A stretch of DNA of 64,000 bases from an uncultured Oscillospiraceae bacterium (GCA_934597165.1 CAKTQP010000005.1:15236-79235), one strand, 5' to 3'. Positions 7,973-16,811 are shown, numbered from the stretch's first letter. Made by a program: numbers and translations. The notes: generated by a model not told the origin, from the letters alone.

Positions 7973-8701
7973 TCATGCCGCGTCCCCCTGCGCATACAGC
8001 TCATCCCTGGGGATGGCTTTTGCATCGGGACGCTTGACGAAGGTGTCCGCGTCTATGATCTTGTAGTTCACGAACTTGGCAAAAAATTGGCCGTTGTCCT
8101 GGAGGGTGACGGTGAGGGCTTTGGTGTCGGTCTGGTCGTTGGCGTAGGTGATCTCCAGGACGATCACGTCCTCCCGCAGCTCTTCGGGCAGCTTGGCGAT
8201 GGTCATGTCTTCGTTGTCCGTCAGGGCGCGGATGGTCTTGTCCGGCACCCAGTCGATGAGGAGGGAGGGATACTCATCCGTGTTCGACCCGTACTCCACC
8301 ACAAAGTTCTGGGCCTGGCCGTACTCGTCCCGCTGTTCGGTGCAGTCCCGGTAGTCCAGCTCCTGATTCTTGCAGGAGAACCGGACGCGTTTCATCTCCG
8401 CCCCGTCCAGGCAGAACTGCAGCGGGTGATGGGTCATCTCGCCGCTGTCACTGATGGTGCCGGTATCCAACACCACCCCATTGGCGGTGATGGGCTGGTT
8501 GCTGTCCACAGCGTAGGCGGTGACGTTCATAGCGCCGGAGGGAGACAGCGCCCACAGTCCCCCAGCCAACAGGCAGAGCGCCACCACGGCGGCCAACAGT
8601 CTGCGCTGCCAGGGACGGTTGGTGGTGGGGGTCGTCTGGGCTTCCGTGATGTACTCCTCTTTGATGTTGCTGACGGCTTCGGAAATGAGTTCTTTCTTCA
8701 T
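7973..8701 (-). CDS. Putative anti-sigma factor-like membrane protein
   Basis: A 242-residue protein beginning 'MKKELISEAVSNIKEEYI', a short cytoplasmic part, one membrane segment 'LLAAVVALCLLAGGLWAL' (about residues 35-52) and an extracytoplasmic remainder. It is coupled to the upstream sigma gene by an ATGA overlap, the usual arrangement of ECF sigma factors and their membrane anti-sigma partners. The role as anti-sigma is inferred from position and topology; no zinc-binding HXXXCXXC motif is visible. Confidence 0.72.
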   Translation of the reverse strand: MKKELISEAVSNIKEEYITEAQTTPTTNRPWQRRLLAAVVALCLLAGGLWALSPSGAMNVTAYAVDSNQPITANGVVLDTGTISDSGEMTHHPLQFCLDGAEMKRVRFSCKNQELDYRDCTEQRDEYGQAQNFVVEYGSNTDEYPSLLIDWVPDKTIRALTDNEDMTIAKLPEELREDVIVLEITYANDQTDTKALTVTLQDNGQFFAKFVNYKIIDADTFVKRPDAKAIPRDELYAQGDAA

Positions 8702-9285
8702 AGGGAAACACCTTCCTTCTGTAAATAGTCCCGCAATTTCTTCCGGATGCGGGACAGGCGGATGGAGACGCTGTTCCGGCTCATGTGGAACCGCTCCGCC
8801 AGGGCTGGGATGTCGTCGGCGTACCAATACCGGCGCACGAAGAGCATCCGATTGCGCGGGTCCAACCCTGCCAGAAAGGTATCCAGCAGCTGGGTCAGCT
8901 CCTGGGCGGAGATGGTGCTCTCCACGGTCTCGATGGCTGGGATGCACTGGGTCAGCTCGTCCAACGCCACGTCGTAGCTGCTGTTGCGCTTCTGAGCGGT
9001 GTTGGCGTGGTAGCGCTTGATGGAGCGATTGCGCACGATGCGGCACAGGTAGGTCAGGAGGGGGTTGGGATGCTGAGGCGGGATGGTATTCCAAACCCCC
9101 AAATAGGCGTCGTTGACACACTCCTCCGCGTCCTGCGGATTTTTCAGGATATTGCGTGCCACCGCGCTGCACACTGCGCCGTATTTGCGATCCAGTTCCG
9201 TGAGCGCCTGCTGGGAACGCGCGAAAAACAATGCGATGATCTGGTCGTCCTTCACTGGGTCATCACCTCTTTCTGCCTCACCCAT
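8698..9285 (-). CDS. ECF-type RNA polymerase sigma factor
   Basis: About 195 residues. Region 2 is seen in 'NPQDAEECVNDAYLGVWNTIPPQ' and 'LLTYLCRIVRNRSIKRYH', region 4 in 'RYWYADDIPALAERFHMSRNSVSIRLSRIRKKL'. It redirects RNA polymerase to an unknown target set. The ATG at 9285 is used; a GTG at 9255 (giving 'VKDDQIIALFFARS') has a better spaced GAGGTGAT and fits the family start, so the real protein may be 185 residues. It is coupled to the next gene. Confidence 0.88.
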   Translation of the reverse strand: MGEAERGDDPVKDDQIIALFFARSQQALTELDRKYGAVCSAVARNILKNPQDAEECVNDAYLGVWNTIPPQHPNPLLTYLCRIVRNRSIKRYHANTAQKRNSSYDVALDELTQCIPAIETVESTISAQELTQLLDTFLAGLDPRNRMLFVRRYWYADDIPALAERFHMSRNSVSIRLSRIRKKLRDYLQKEGVSL

Positions 9286-9326
9286 GTACTCCCCTTTTGG
9301 CGTGGGTTCTTTCACTCGGTCGGTGT

Positions 9327-9370
9327 TTTTTTTCGCAAAAAAGCGGCGTGGCTCCTGCCACACCGCTTCA
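9327..9370 (-). terminator. Intrinsic terminator ahead of the sigma gene
   Basis: On the minus strand AAGCGGTGTGG pairs with CCACGCCGCTT (one G-U) around CAGGAG, followed by six T. It would stop read-through from the L,D-transpeptidase gene or attenuate the sigma gene. Only about 40 bp remain before the sigma start, and no clear SigA -10 is seen there. Confidence 0.75.
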
Positions 9371-9398
9371 AACGATAGGAAAACAATAGATGATTCAA

Positions 9399-9633
9399 AG
9401 TCTCACAGAGTTCCGTCATCTTAGATGACGGAATAAAGTGCAATCTGAAAAAACTGGCGGCGTGTACGTCAGTTTTTTCTCTTCTCAGACGGGTAAGTGC
9501 CGCAGCGTTAAGCACAATGTGCCGGGGGCACATTGGTAGCGTAGGCCCACCTGTTTCACAGGTGAGGAACCTGTCGACGCAGTGAGTGCATGCACCCGGC
9601 TGCATCCTCGATAAAATGCTTGCATTTTATCGA
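9399..9633. repeat. Structured intergenic element, copy A
   Basis: It contains in order: a 10-bp hairpin TTCCGTCATC/GATGACGGAA (9411-9433), a GAAAAAACTG/CAGTTTTTTC bidirectional terminator (about 9448-9479), the core (9501-9570: CGTTA, hairpin CAATGTGCC-GGG-GGCACATTG, TAGCG, hairpin CACCTGT-TTC-ACAGGTG), the linker GCATGCACCCGGCTGCA, and a 12-bp hairpin at 9608-9633 with AAATGC-TT-GCATTT. It matches copy B at 27081-27317 nearly end to end in inverted orientation. It begins 7 bp after the stop of the L,D-transpeptidase gene and fills this 355-bp gap. Confidence 0.9.
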
Positions 9634-9640
9634 AGCAACG

Positions 9641-11326
9641 CTAGTTGCGTACTGCTACAGTCACCGTCATGCTCCCCCGGCCATAATTGCCGGTAGGTTC
9701 TGCCGTCACGGTAATCTCCGCCTTGCCTGCACCCTGGATGGTGACTGTGCCGTTCTCATCCACCTTGGCCACGTCCGGGTTGCTGGAGGTGTAAGTCAGC
9801 TTCCCACCGGCGGAGGCAGAGGCGCTGAGCCGGAAGGGGGCGTCGCTGCGCCGCTTGGTGTAGTATCTCGTCCCCCACACCGTCTGGGGCGTCCGGTTGG
9901 GCTGGCCGCCGTAGAGGATGACATAATCCCCCACGTCGATGTACTCATCCACCGTCTTCACCAGCTCCAAGGGCATGTTGATGCACCCATGGGAACCAGA
10001 CTCCAGGTAGACGTCCCCGCCGTACTCGTCCGCTTCCCGCCAGGTGGAGTCGTGGAGGCCGATGCCGCCGTTGAAGGGCATGAAGTAGTGAACCCAATCC
10101 TTGTAGCCCACCCCCACCAGGTAGCGGTCATAGTCCTTGGTCTTGATGGTGTACAGCCCCGCCGGGGTGGCGCAGCCGTCGGCTACAGAGCCGGAACAGA
10201 TGTCCCCTTCCGCCTTCTTTTTGCCGTTTACGTACAGATACAGGTGCTGTTTGTCCAAATCCACCTCCACGTAGGTGCCGCCCAAATCGGTGGTGCCCTG
10301 CTCGCCGGTGCGGGTCTTGCGGTAAGGGGCTTTGCGCTGGCCGGTGGCACCTTCTTGAATGGCTTTCAAGATGTCTTTTTTCAGCGCCTGGGTGTCTACG
10401 CTCTCGTCAGTGATGGGCGCTTCCACCTCCACATAGTCGCCAGACGCGGTGACGAACTGGGCGGTGGTGGGCTCTTTGACGGAATAGATGCGGGCGATCT
10501 CGTTGACGTAATTGTCCACCTTCTCCTGGTCGATCTGGACGCTTTTGCCGTCCTCGCTGACGGTAAGCCACTTCTGGATGGTGGACTTGTTCAGCCGCTC
10601 CTTGCCGTACACGTTCTTCCGCTCCACCTCAAAGGTGTAGGTCACGTCGGTCTTCAGCATCTGATTGGCCTGCTCCAACGCCTGGTTCAACTTCTCGTCA
10701 TCGCTGCGCCGGACGGTCTCGCCGCCATACAGCCCTGCACCCACCGCGTCCAGCTCCGGTTGGAGCTGCTCGGCTGCCGTCTGGACGGCTTCGGCCAGGG
10801 CTTGGGTGTCGATGGTGCCGCCCACCTGTTCCTCCTGGATGACGTACTCCCCTGCCTTTTTGTCGTAGGTCAGCACGGCGTCCTGGGTGGCTTTGTCGGC
10901 GTGGGCGGTGCGTTCGGGGAGATCCTGCATCTCCTGCTTCAGATCCGTCTCGCAGGTGAACACCGGCTGGGCGTCCTCTGTGGTGGAAGAGGTGCTCTGC
11001 CCCTGCTGCATGGCCTTGGCCAACCGTTTCAGGGCGTCCTCATCCACCGTCAGCCCCAGCTCTTTCGCGCTGAAGGTGCGGGTGTTCTTGGCGAAGCGTA
11101 CCGTCAATTTGTAGTCCTCCGCCGCCTGCTGCAAGGTCTTGCCCGCCTCTTTCGCGGACTGCTCGGACACGGAGACGCCTCCCACCGTCGTGCCGGCCGG
11201 AAAGACCGGTGAGGCAAGGACGCCGGTGCCGTACAAGATCCCCGCTGCGGTCAAGATGACCACCAGGGTCACCAGGAGGGGGAGCCATTTTTTGCTACCT
11301 TTTTTCTCTCTAGCTGTTTGTTCCAA
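9641..11326 (-). CDS. L,D-transpeptidase with C-terminal Big_2-like domain
   Basis: A 561-residue membrane-anchored wall enzyme that forms 3-3 peptidoglycan cross-links or attaches proteins. N-terminal anchor 'WLPLLVTLVVILTAAGILYG', then two repeats of the VanW/YkuD-associated peptidoglycan-binding type, then the YkuD catalytic domain with 'SHGCINMP' (catalytic Cys448). After it comes a roughly 90-residue bacterial Ig-like (Big_2) tail ('YTSSNPDVAKVDENGTVTI'). The start is a TTG at 11326 with AAGGAA seven bases upstream; no ATG fits. Structured element A forms its 3' region. Confidence 0.92.
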   Translation of the reverse strand: MEQTAREKKGSKKWLPLLVTLVVILTAAGILYGTGVLASPVFPAGTTVGGVSVSEQSAKEAGKTLQQAAEDYKLTVRFAKNTRTFSAKELGLTVDEDALKRLAKAMQQGQSTSSTTEDAQPVFTCETDLKQEMQDLPERTAHADKATQDAVLTYDKKAGEYVIQEEQVGGTIDTQALAEAVQTAAEQLQPELDAVGAGLYGGETVRRSDDEKLNQALEQANQMLKTDVTYTFEVERKNVYGKERLNKSTIQKWLTVSEDGKSVQIDQEKVDNYVNEIARIYSVKEPTTAQFVTASGDYVEVEAPITDESVDTQALKKDILKAIQEGATGQRKAPYRKTRTGEQGTTDLGGTYVEVDLDKQHLYLYVNGKKKAEGDICSGSVADGCATPAGLYTIKTKDYDRYLVGVGYKDWVHYFMPFNGGIGLHDSTWREADEYGGDVYLESGSHGCINMPLELVKTVDEYIDVGDYVILYGGQPNRTPQTVWGTRYYTKRRSDAPFRLSASASAGGKLTYTSSNPDVAKVDENGTVTIQGAGKAEITVTAEPTGNYGRGSMTVTVAVRN

Positions 11327-11415
11327 CGCGAAGTTCCTTCCTGTTTTTCTAGTTTCGTTGCAATTTGGGTAACATTATAACATAAATTCGCCCGTTAGAA
11401 AACCCCAAGTCTAAC

Positions 11416-11444
11416 TTGCCAAATCGCCTCGTTTCCGGTACACT
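11416..11444 (+). promoter_or_regulatory. Probable SigA promoter of the first truA
   Basis: TTGCCA (11416-11421), 17 bases, TACACT (11439-11444), about 20 bp ahead of the start codon. Confidence 0.55.
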
Positions 11445-11465
11445 CTTCCCAGGGAGGAACGCGCT

Positions 11466-12203
11466 ATGTACAACTACAAACTCACCATCCAATACGACGG
11501 CACCCGCTACCGAGGCTGGCAGATCCAGGGCAACACCGACCAGACCATCCAAGGGAAGCTGGAAGGGGTGCTCAGCCGCCTGACCGGCCAGCCGGTGGAG
11601 GTACACGGTTCCGGACGCACTGACGCCGGGGTACACGCCCTGGGACAGGTGGCCAACGTGAAGCTGCCCCGCCCGATGGAACCGTCCGAGCTGCTGGGAG
11701 AGCTGAACCGCTATCTGCCTGCCGACATCGGCGTCATCGCCGTGGAGCCTGCGCCGGAACGGTTCCACGCCCGGCTCAACGTCCGTTCCAAGACCTACCG
11801 CTATCGCATCTGGAACAGCGCCATCCCCAACGTGCTGGAGCGCAGCTACCTCTACGCCCTCCCGGAGCCGCTGGATGTGGCGGCTATGGAGCGTGCGGCA
11901 GCGGATTTGGTGGGCACCCACGATTTCCGTAGCTTCTGTGGTCTGAAACGGTTCAAAAAATCCACCGTCCGCACCATCACCGACATCGCCATCACCCAGG
12001 ACGGTGCAGAAGTGCGCCTGGAGTTCACCGGCAACGGGTTTTTGATGCGCATGGTGCGCATTTTGGCGGGGACGCTGGTGGAAGTGGGGCTGGGACAGCG
12101 GGAGGCAGACACCATGCCGGCTGTGCTGGCCGCCCAAGACCGTGCTGCCGCTGGGCCCGCGCTGCCTGCGCAGGGGTTGGCGTTGGTTCGTGTGGAATAC
12201 TGA
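11466..12203 (+). CDS. truA: tRNA pseudouridine synthase A (first of two paralogues)
   Basis: A 245-residue TruA, which makes pseudouridine 38-40 in the tRNA anticodon arm. The catalytic Asp lies in 'GSGRTDAGVHALGQV' (residues about 50-64). The substrate-binding stretches 'VRSKTYRYRIW' and 'FTGNGFLMRMVRILAGTLVEVGLG' are also present. AGGGAGG precedes the ATG. It stands alone with its own promoter and terminator, whereas the second truA at 51679 is in the conserved ecf-truA context; this copy is therefore the extra one. Confidence 0.93.
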   Translation: MYNYKLTIQYDGTRYRGWQIQGNTDQTIQGKLEGVLSRLTGQPVEVHGSGRTDAGVHALGQVANVKLPRPMEPSELLGELNRYLPADIGVIAVEPAPERFHARLNVRSKTYRYRIWNSAIPNVLERSYLYALPEPLDVAAMERAAADLVGTHDFRSFCGLKRFKKSTVRTITDIAITQDGAEVRLEFTGNGFLMRMVRILAGTLVEVGLGQREADTMPAVLAAQDRAAAGPALPAQGLALVRVEY

Positions 12204-12217
12204 TATGTTTACGTGAA

Positions 12218-12246
12218 AAGACGGTTCCCCGAGGGGAACCGTCTTC
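12218..12246. terminator. Bidirectional terminator after truA
   Basis: AAGACGGTTCCCC and GGGGAACCGTCTT form a 13-bp stem with loop GA. Confidence 0.85.
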
Positions 12247-12276
12247 TGTTTTGTTCGGAGGGACGATGAGCGAAAA

Positions 12277-15200
12277 TTACTCGTTGTCCTTTCTCTTTCT
12301 GCCATACAGCACGACGCCGGTCACGCCAACGCCAGACACGCCCAGCAGTGCCGTCCAGAGGAGGAGGTTGCTGCTGTCGCCGGTCTTGGGTGCGTTGGTT
12401 TTGATGCGGGTCTTGGTGTCGGACTTGGTGTCGCCCTTCTTGCCGGGCTTGGTCTTGGAACCGGTGGCCGGGATGGTGTCGGTCTCCAGGAGGTAGCCGC
12501 AGACGGTGCATTCCTTGTGCTTTTCGCCGTCCGCCTTGGCCGTTGCCGCCGTGTCCGTAATCCAGCCGCTGGCGGTGTGTTCTTCCAGATCCGCAATGTC
12601 CTGGCAGCGCTTGCACACGTGCCAATGCTGGGTCTCGTCCTGGCTCCACTCGGTGTCGTAGTCGTGCCCCATCGGGTCGCCGGACTGGAAGGTGTCTTCC
12701 TGCTCGGTGCCCTTAGAGGTCAGGCCGCAGGCGGTGCAGGACTTGTAGTAGACCGCACTTTCCGTGCAGGTGGCTTCGGATTTCAGATAGTCCTCTTCTG
12801 CCACTTCTGCCGTGAAGTCATGAGCTGCCAGCTGGCCGTAGGTTCCGCCGCAAACGGTGCAGGTGGCCGGTTCGGTACAGGTGGCTGTGCCGCCGGAGCA
12901 GTTGTCGGTCTCGGTGTGGCTGTCGTCTCTGGCGCAGACGCGGGTGTGGGTGCCGTTGTTGTTGGACTTCCATGCACCCCAATCGTGGTCGAGCGCGGAG
13001 AGGGGCACATCTTTGGATGCGTCCTCTGCCCAGTCAGCTTCAAAGGAAGCCTGATATCTGCCAAGGCCAGCCGTCAGGCAGGTCGGTTCGGTGATGACTG
13101 CATAGTCCGCCGTGACGTCCTCGGTATCCACGTGCGTGCCGTCATTCTTGCAGACGCGCTTTGCGGTGCAGTTGTAGCCATCCTCGGTCGACGTCCAGGT
13201 GTATTCTGCCGTGCCCCAGTCATGGCCGGTGGCGGGAATGGCAACGTCTTTGGTCTGTGCAGGGAAGCCAAACGCATCAGAGAACGTTGCGGTGTACGTA
13301 CCGACACCTGTATTCAGGCAAGTTGGTGCTTTCGTCACAGCGTAGGTCACACTTGCAACATCAGAGACATTATAGGAGCAATTATTGCATTTTTTATATG
13401 CTGCACACATATAGCCATCCGCAACTGGTGTCCACGTATAGCTCGGCTCACTCCAGTCATGGGCGAGGACACCACCGGAGGAGAAAGTCGCCTCTCCTTC
13501 CGTGCCCTCGGAACTCAGGCCACAGGTGGCACAAGACTTGTAATACTCTGCCGGTGCCTCACAGGTGGAACTCGATTTCAGGTACTGTTTCCCTACTACT
13601 TTTTCTGTGAAGGCGTGCGTGCCTTTCTCTACTCTTGCACTACAGCAGGAATACTCTTTCCAGTGTTCGGTGTTACTGGTCTTCCAGTCGCCCGGAGTGC
13701 CACGGTGGTTGGTGGGGTCACCGGTGCCATATTCGTTGCCACAGGTCGTGCAGATAGCCTTGTTCTGACAGTCCGCCGTACCGCCGCTATGCGCGGCTCT
13801 GTTTGCTTCTACCTTACAGCAGGAATACACCTGCCAGTGTTCAGCACCGTTGCTCTTCCATTCGCCCAGAGTACCGCTGTGGTTGTTGGGATCAAACGCG
13901 CCGTATTCTTTGCCGCAGGTTTCGCAGACAGCCTTTTTGTCGCAATAGGCCGTGCCGCCGGTGTGGGTGTGAGCAGCATCTTTGCTTATTTCCAGCTGCT
14001 TGTCGCTATTATAGTGGATCGCCTTGCCAGCATCGGAAAAGAAATAGTCGCTGTAATCCATGGAATAGGCATTGGAAAATACCACGGGGTAATTCGTGTC
14101 TTCGGTGGTCACGCCGATGGAAGCGCCCGTGGACATGGCACCACTGATGGTCAGCGTCTTACCAGAGAGCAGGTGTACATTGTTTGCCTTGCCGGAAACC
14201 GTGTTATCCTTTATGACAGGTGCGCCGCTGATGTTCAGTGTAGAGCTATTGTCCTCCATCTGCACGCCACCACCAGTGCCGCCATTAACGCCGTTGGACT
14301 TGTTGCCGGAAATTTCACCGCCGGTCATGGTGAAGATAACGTTTCTGAAGAGGCGCACACCGCCACCGTCGCCAGAGGCGGTATTGCCGGTGATGGAACC
14401 ACCGGACAGGGTGAAGGTGCCGCCGTTAGCGAAGTTTACGCCGGCGCCGACGCTGGCGCTGTTGTTCTTGACAGAGCCGCCGGACATCACCAGTTTGGCT
14501 CCGTCTTTATTCAGGCAGATACCGCCGCCGTTGCCTGTATTGGTAAGCTTATTGCCAGAGATCTCGCCGCCGGTGATGGTAACGGTACCGGCGCTGTTCA
14601 AATATACGCCGCCGCCATAAACGCCTCTGGCGGTGTTTTTGGAGATGGAGCCTCCATGCAGGTTGATGGAGCCGCTGCCAGCTTCCAAAAATACGCCGCC
14701 GCCAAGTCCAGTGCCTTTGCTACTGGCGGTGTTGTTGGAGATGGAACCACCATAGATGTTGACGGTGCCGCCATCTAGCATATATACGCCACCGCCACGG
14801 ACTGTGGCAGTATTGCCAGAGATGGAACCACCGTAGAGGTTTAACTTGCAGTTGTTGTCATTCAGTGCTACACCGCCGCCATGCTTCACCTTGGCGCCGG
14901 TGAGCTTGCCGCCGAACATATCCAAAGTGCTGTTGTAGAGGTAGACACAGCCACCGCCCCAGCCGGAGGAAACGCCCTTGATGGCGCCGCCGCTCTGACA
15001 GTCACACAGCACCAGCCGAGCATTGTTTCTCACCTTGAGCTTCTTTGTACCGTTGGAAGACAGCGTCTTGCCATTCAGACACAAATACAGGGTCCGACCG
15101 TCGATAATCAGATCACTGCCAATGGTGGCATTCCCCGTCAGGTAAACATAGGCGGTATTGTCGGTGTACGAAATGCCGCTTGTGCCGTTCCACGCCTGAT

Positions 15201-15675
15201 AGTCTGCGTTCTTATGGCCGGTGTGGTCTCCCGCACTGATACTGCCCCCGCAGAAGCAGTGCGTATGTGCCGCCTGGACCGCTACCGCCTTATCATTGGC
15301 AACTGCCTGAGCTGCGACCTGAGGTTCCGCCTCGACGGCAGGCTCCTCGGTCGGTTCAGTCGGTTCAGTCGGTTCAGCCGGCTTGCTCTCTTCCGGCTGC
15401 GCCTCCTGGTCGCCTTCCTGGTCGTCCTTCTGAGGTTCTGCCGGTTCTTGGGTATTGTTCAGTTCGTTCTCCTGTTCCCCCTTATACTGCCCGCAGTCCT
15501 CCAGGGCAGCGTCTTCCGCGCCGCAGATGGGACAATCCGTGTTCCGCACTTCCGCCGTACAAGCGGCTGTGCAGACGCATCCGCTGGGTTCCTCGCCCTC
15601 GGCAAAGGCCACCGACGGCAGCGTCGTCAGCAGCATCCCGCAGACCAGCAGGATGCTGAGCCATCGTTTCTTCAT
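12277..15675 (-). CDS. Large surface protein: beta-helix and Cys/His-rich repeats with LPXTG-like anchor
   Basis: A 1132-residue secreted protein. A signal peptide ends 'SVAFA', followed by a Cys-rich stretch and an acidic Pro/Glu/Thr linker. Residues about 150-590 repeat 'GGSISGNTA...GGGVY', a right-handed parallel beta-helix of the pectate-lyase/adhesin kind. Residues about 590-1060 are repeats with paired Cys ('CETCGKEYG', 'CTTCGNEYG', 'SCCK') and His-Trp pairs. The C-terminus has 'NAPKTG', a hydrophobic segment and 'GRKRKDNE', a sortase signal with A for L. It is coupled by ATGA to the upstream small membrane protein. An adhesin or glycan-binding role is likely but unproven; no sortase is in the window. 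Confidence 0.87.
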   Translation of the reverse strand: MKKRWLSILLVCGMLLTTLPSVAFAEGEEPSGCVCTAACTAEVRNTDCPICGAEDAALEDCGQYKGEQENELNNTQEPAEPQKDDQEGDQEAQPEESKPAEPTEPTEPTEEPAVEAEPQVAAQAVANDKAVAVQAAHTHCFCGGSISAGDHTGHKNADYQAWNGTSGISYTDNTAYVYLTGNATIGSDLIIDGRTLYLCLNGKTLSSNGTKKLKVRNNARLVLCDCQSGGAIKGVSSGWGGGCVYLYNSTLDMFGGKLTGAKVKHGGGVALNDNNCKLNLYGGSISGNTATVRGGGVYMLDGGTVNIYGGSISNNTASSKGTGLGGGVFLEAGSGSINLHGGSISKNTARGVYGGGVYLNSAGTVTITGGEISGNKLTNTGNGGGICLNKDGAKLVMSGGSVKNNSASVGAGVNFANGGTFTLSGGSITGNTASGDGGGVRLFRNVIFTMTGGEISGNKSNGVNGGTGGGVQMEDNSSTLNISGAPVIKDNTVSGKANNVHLLSGKTLTISGAMSTGASIGVTTEDTNYPVVFSNAYSMDYSDYFFSDAGKAIHYNSDKQLEISKDAAHTHTGGTAYCDKKAVCETCGKEYGAFDPNNHSGTLGEWKSNGAEHWQVYSCCKVEANRAAHSGGTADCQNKAICTTCGNEYGTGDPTNHRGTPGDWKTSNTEHWKEYSCCSARVEKGTHAFTEKVVGKQYLKSSSTCEAPAEYYKSCATCGLSSEGTEGEATFSSGGVLAHDWSEPSYTWTPVADGYMCAAYKKCNNCSYNVSDVASVTYAVTKAPTCLNTGVGTYTATFSDAFGFPAQTKDVAIPATGHDWGTAEYTWTSTEDGYNCTAKRVCKNDGTHVDTEDVTADYAVITEPTCLTAGLGRYQASFEADWAEDASKDVPLSALDHDWGAWKSNNNGTHTRVCARDDSHTETDNCSGGTATCTEPATCTVCGGTYGQLAAHDFTAEVAEEDYLKSEATCTESAVYYKSCTACGLTSKGTEQEDTFQSGDPMGHDYDTEWSQDETQHWHVCKRCQDIADLEEHTASGWITDTAATAKADGEKHKECTVCGYLLETDTIPATGSKTKPGKKGDTKSDTKTRIKTNAPKTGDSSNLLLWTALLGVSGVGVTGVVLYGRKRKDNE
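15353..15382. repeat. Short tandem repeat inside the surface-protein gene
   Basis: GGTTCAGTC-type 9-base units repeat about three times, encoding the Glu-Pro-Thr linker. Such units can change copy number and so linker length. Confidence 0.6.
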
Positions 15676-16010
15676 ATGCGTTCCTCCTTTTCTTCTGATA
15701 TCGTCATTGGGTTTCCCTTTCTCACTCTGTACCGGATGCACAGCATGGTCACCACCACTCCCAACACGAAAGCGGCGATGCCCACCAGGATGTATGCCCC
15801 CGCACCGTCCCGCAGCAGCACCGCACTGTAGCTGCCCGCGACGGTGGATACCCCCGGCGTCTGTACGCCCTGCAACAACCAGACGATGCCTGCCAGTAAG
15901 CACAGGCTCGTCCCGGTCAGGCTGGAGCGGATGCGCCGTTCCCTCCGCCTTCTCTTTTCCCGCACCCTGCGGTGTATTTCCCGCGCCCGGATCTCCGTTC
16001 TCCCGGTCAT
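15672..16010 (-). CDS. Small two-segment membrane protein coupled to the surface protein
   Basis: A 112-residue protein: a very basic N-terminus ('RRVREKRRRRERR'), a first membrane segment ('LTGTSLCLLAGIVWLLQGV'), a short outer loop, a second segment ('AYILVGIAAFVLGVVVTML') and a basic tail. It has the same plan and similar wording as the protein at 17412 ('GYIVMGLLCFLLGVCVTVL'), so the two are paralogues. GGAGG precedes the ATG; the stop overlaps the surface-protein start by ATGA. Family unknown; a regulatory or anti-sigma-like role is inferred from the paralogue's position after a sigma gene. Confidence 0.75.
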   Translation of the reverse strand: MTGRTEIRAREIHRRVREKRRRRERRIRSSLTGTSLCLLAGIVWLLQGVQTPGVSTVAGSYSAVLLRDGAGAYILVGIAAFVLGVVVTMLCIRYRVRKGNPMTISEEKEERI

Positions 16011-16127
16011 CTCAACCCTCCTCTCCTTGTTTGATCGGTCGGTGCGCTGTCAGGGGCTGTCTTCCCCTCTCTACTATCTAAAAGACCGTTTTCGCCAAAT
16101 CCTTTCACCCAAAGGAGAAAAAAGTTG

Positions 16128-16163
16128 AAAAAAGACCACCCCACGTCCAGGATGGTCTTTTAC
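16128..16163 (-). terminator. Terminator of the prsW operon
   Basis: On the minus strand AAAAGACCATCC and GGGTGGTCTTTT form an imperfect stem followed by a T-rich run, just after the prsW stop. Confidence 0.75.
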
Positions 16164-16169
16164 AGCACG

Positions 16170-16811
16170 TCATTCCAGTGCGATATTCCGTTTTAACAGC
16201 ACCCGTTTAGCCAAGAACAGGCCGGTGATGAGCAGGGACGGGAACAGGTAGCCCGCCGTCCTCCACGGTCCCTGGGCGGTGACCAGCAGGTTGTAGATGG
16301 CGTGGAAGCCGATGCAGGCGCCTAAGATGCCCACGGTGCCGGTCAATGCCAGCCAGCGACGGCGGAACATATAGGAGATGCCAAAACCGGTGAAGATACC
16401 GCACAGGATGTGCAGTGCGCCGGCAGAGATGCCACGGATGAGCAGGAAGGTGAAGTTCGCCGCTCCGTTCTCCGCCAGGTAGCAGACGTTCTCAAAGGTG
16501 GCGAACCCCACCCCGATGGCGATGGCCACGCTGGGCAGCTCCTTGGCCTTCGGCTCAAAGATGAGGAAGAACAGTAGCAGCGGCAGCAGCTTCATCACTT
16601 CCTCGCAGGCCGGTGTGATCTCGATGGCGGTCACGGTGGCGTTGGTGCCGTAGTAGGCCATGAAAAAGCTGCTCACATAGGCGGACAACAGGCAGACCCC
16701 CATGCCAATGGTCACGAAGAGGGTGAACCGGCGTCCCCGTCCCTCGGTGAAGAACAGGGAGAGGATGAGGGGGATGGCAAGGCAGAGGAAGACGTTTTCG
16801 ATGTAGGTCAT
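16170..16811 (-). CDS. PrsW-family intramembrane protease
   Basis: A 213-residue multi-pass membrane protein with the catalytic PrsW/CAAX-like signatures: EExxK ('EEVMK', residues 70-74), FExxxY ('FENVCY', 106-111), a membrane His ('LHILCG', H134) and HxxxN ('HAIYN', 170-174). PrsW in Bacillus cleaves the anti-sigma factor RsiW. Here it lies in one operon with a sigma factor and a small membrane protein, so cleavage of that protein is a reasonable guess. The start overlaps the upstream stop by ATGA. Confidence 0.88.
   Translation of the reverse strand: MTYIENVFLCLAIPLILSLFFTEGRGRRFTLFVTIGMGVCLLSAYVSSFFMAYYGTNATVTAIEITPACEEVMKLLPLLLFFLIFEPKAKELPSVAIAIGVGFATFENVCYLAENGAANFTFLLIRGISAGALHILCGIFTGFGISYMFRRRWLALTGTVGILGACIGFHAIYNLLVTAQGPWRTAGYLFPSLLITGLFLAKRVLLKRNIALE

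Noticed and set aside
5977..8025. 682-residue minus-strand open frame over glnS
   Set aside because: Antisense shadow of glnS with no ribosome site or recognisable domain.
8698..9363. Longer sigma factor starting at 9363
   Set aside because: The extra 26 residues would be encoded by the terminator hairpin region and lack a ribosome site.
9399..9633. Classical MITE or insertion sequence for the structured elements
   Set aside because: No transposase, no clear terminal inverted repeats common to all copies, and no visible target duplication; copy D alone has inverted ends.
9590..11212. 540-residue plus-strand open frame over the L,D-transpeptidase gene
   Set aside because: Antisense to a gene with an intact catalytic motif; it also runs through structured element A.
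12517..14778. 753-residue plus-strand open frame across the surface-protein gene
   Set aside because: It is antisense to a gene with a clear signal peptide, repeats and sorting signal; the frame stays open because of the repetitive Gly/Cys codons and high GC.
15353..15382. Short tandem repeat considered as CRISPR-like
   Set aside because: Units are 9 bases long without spacers and lie in frame inside a coding sequence.
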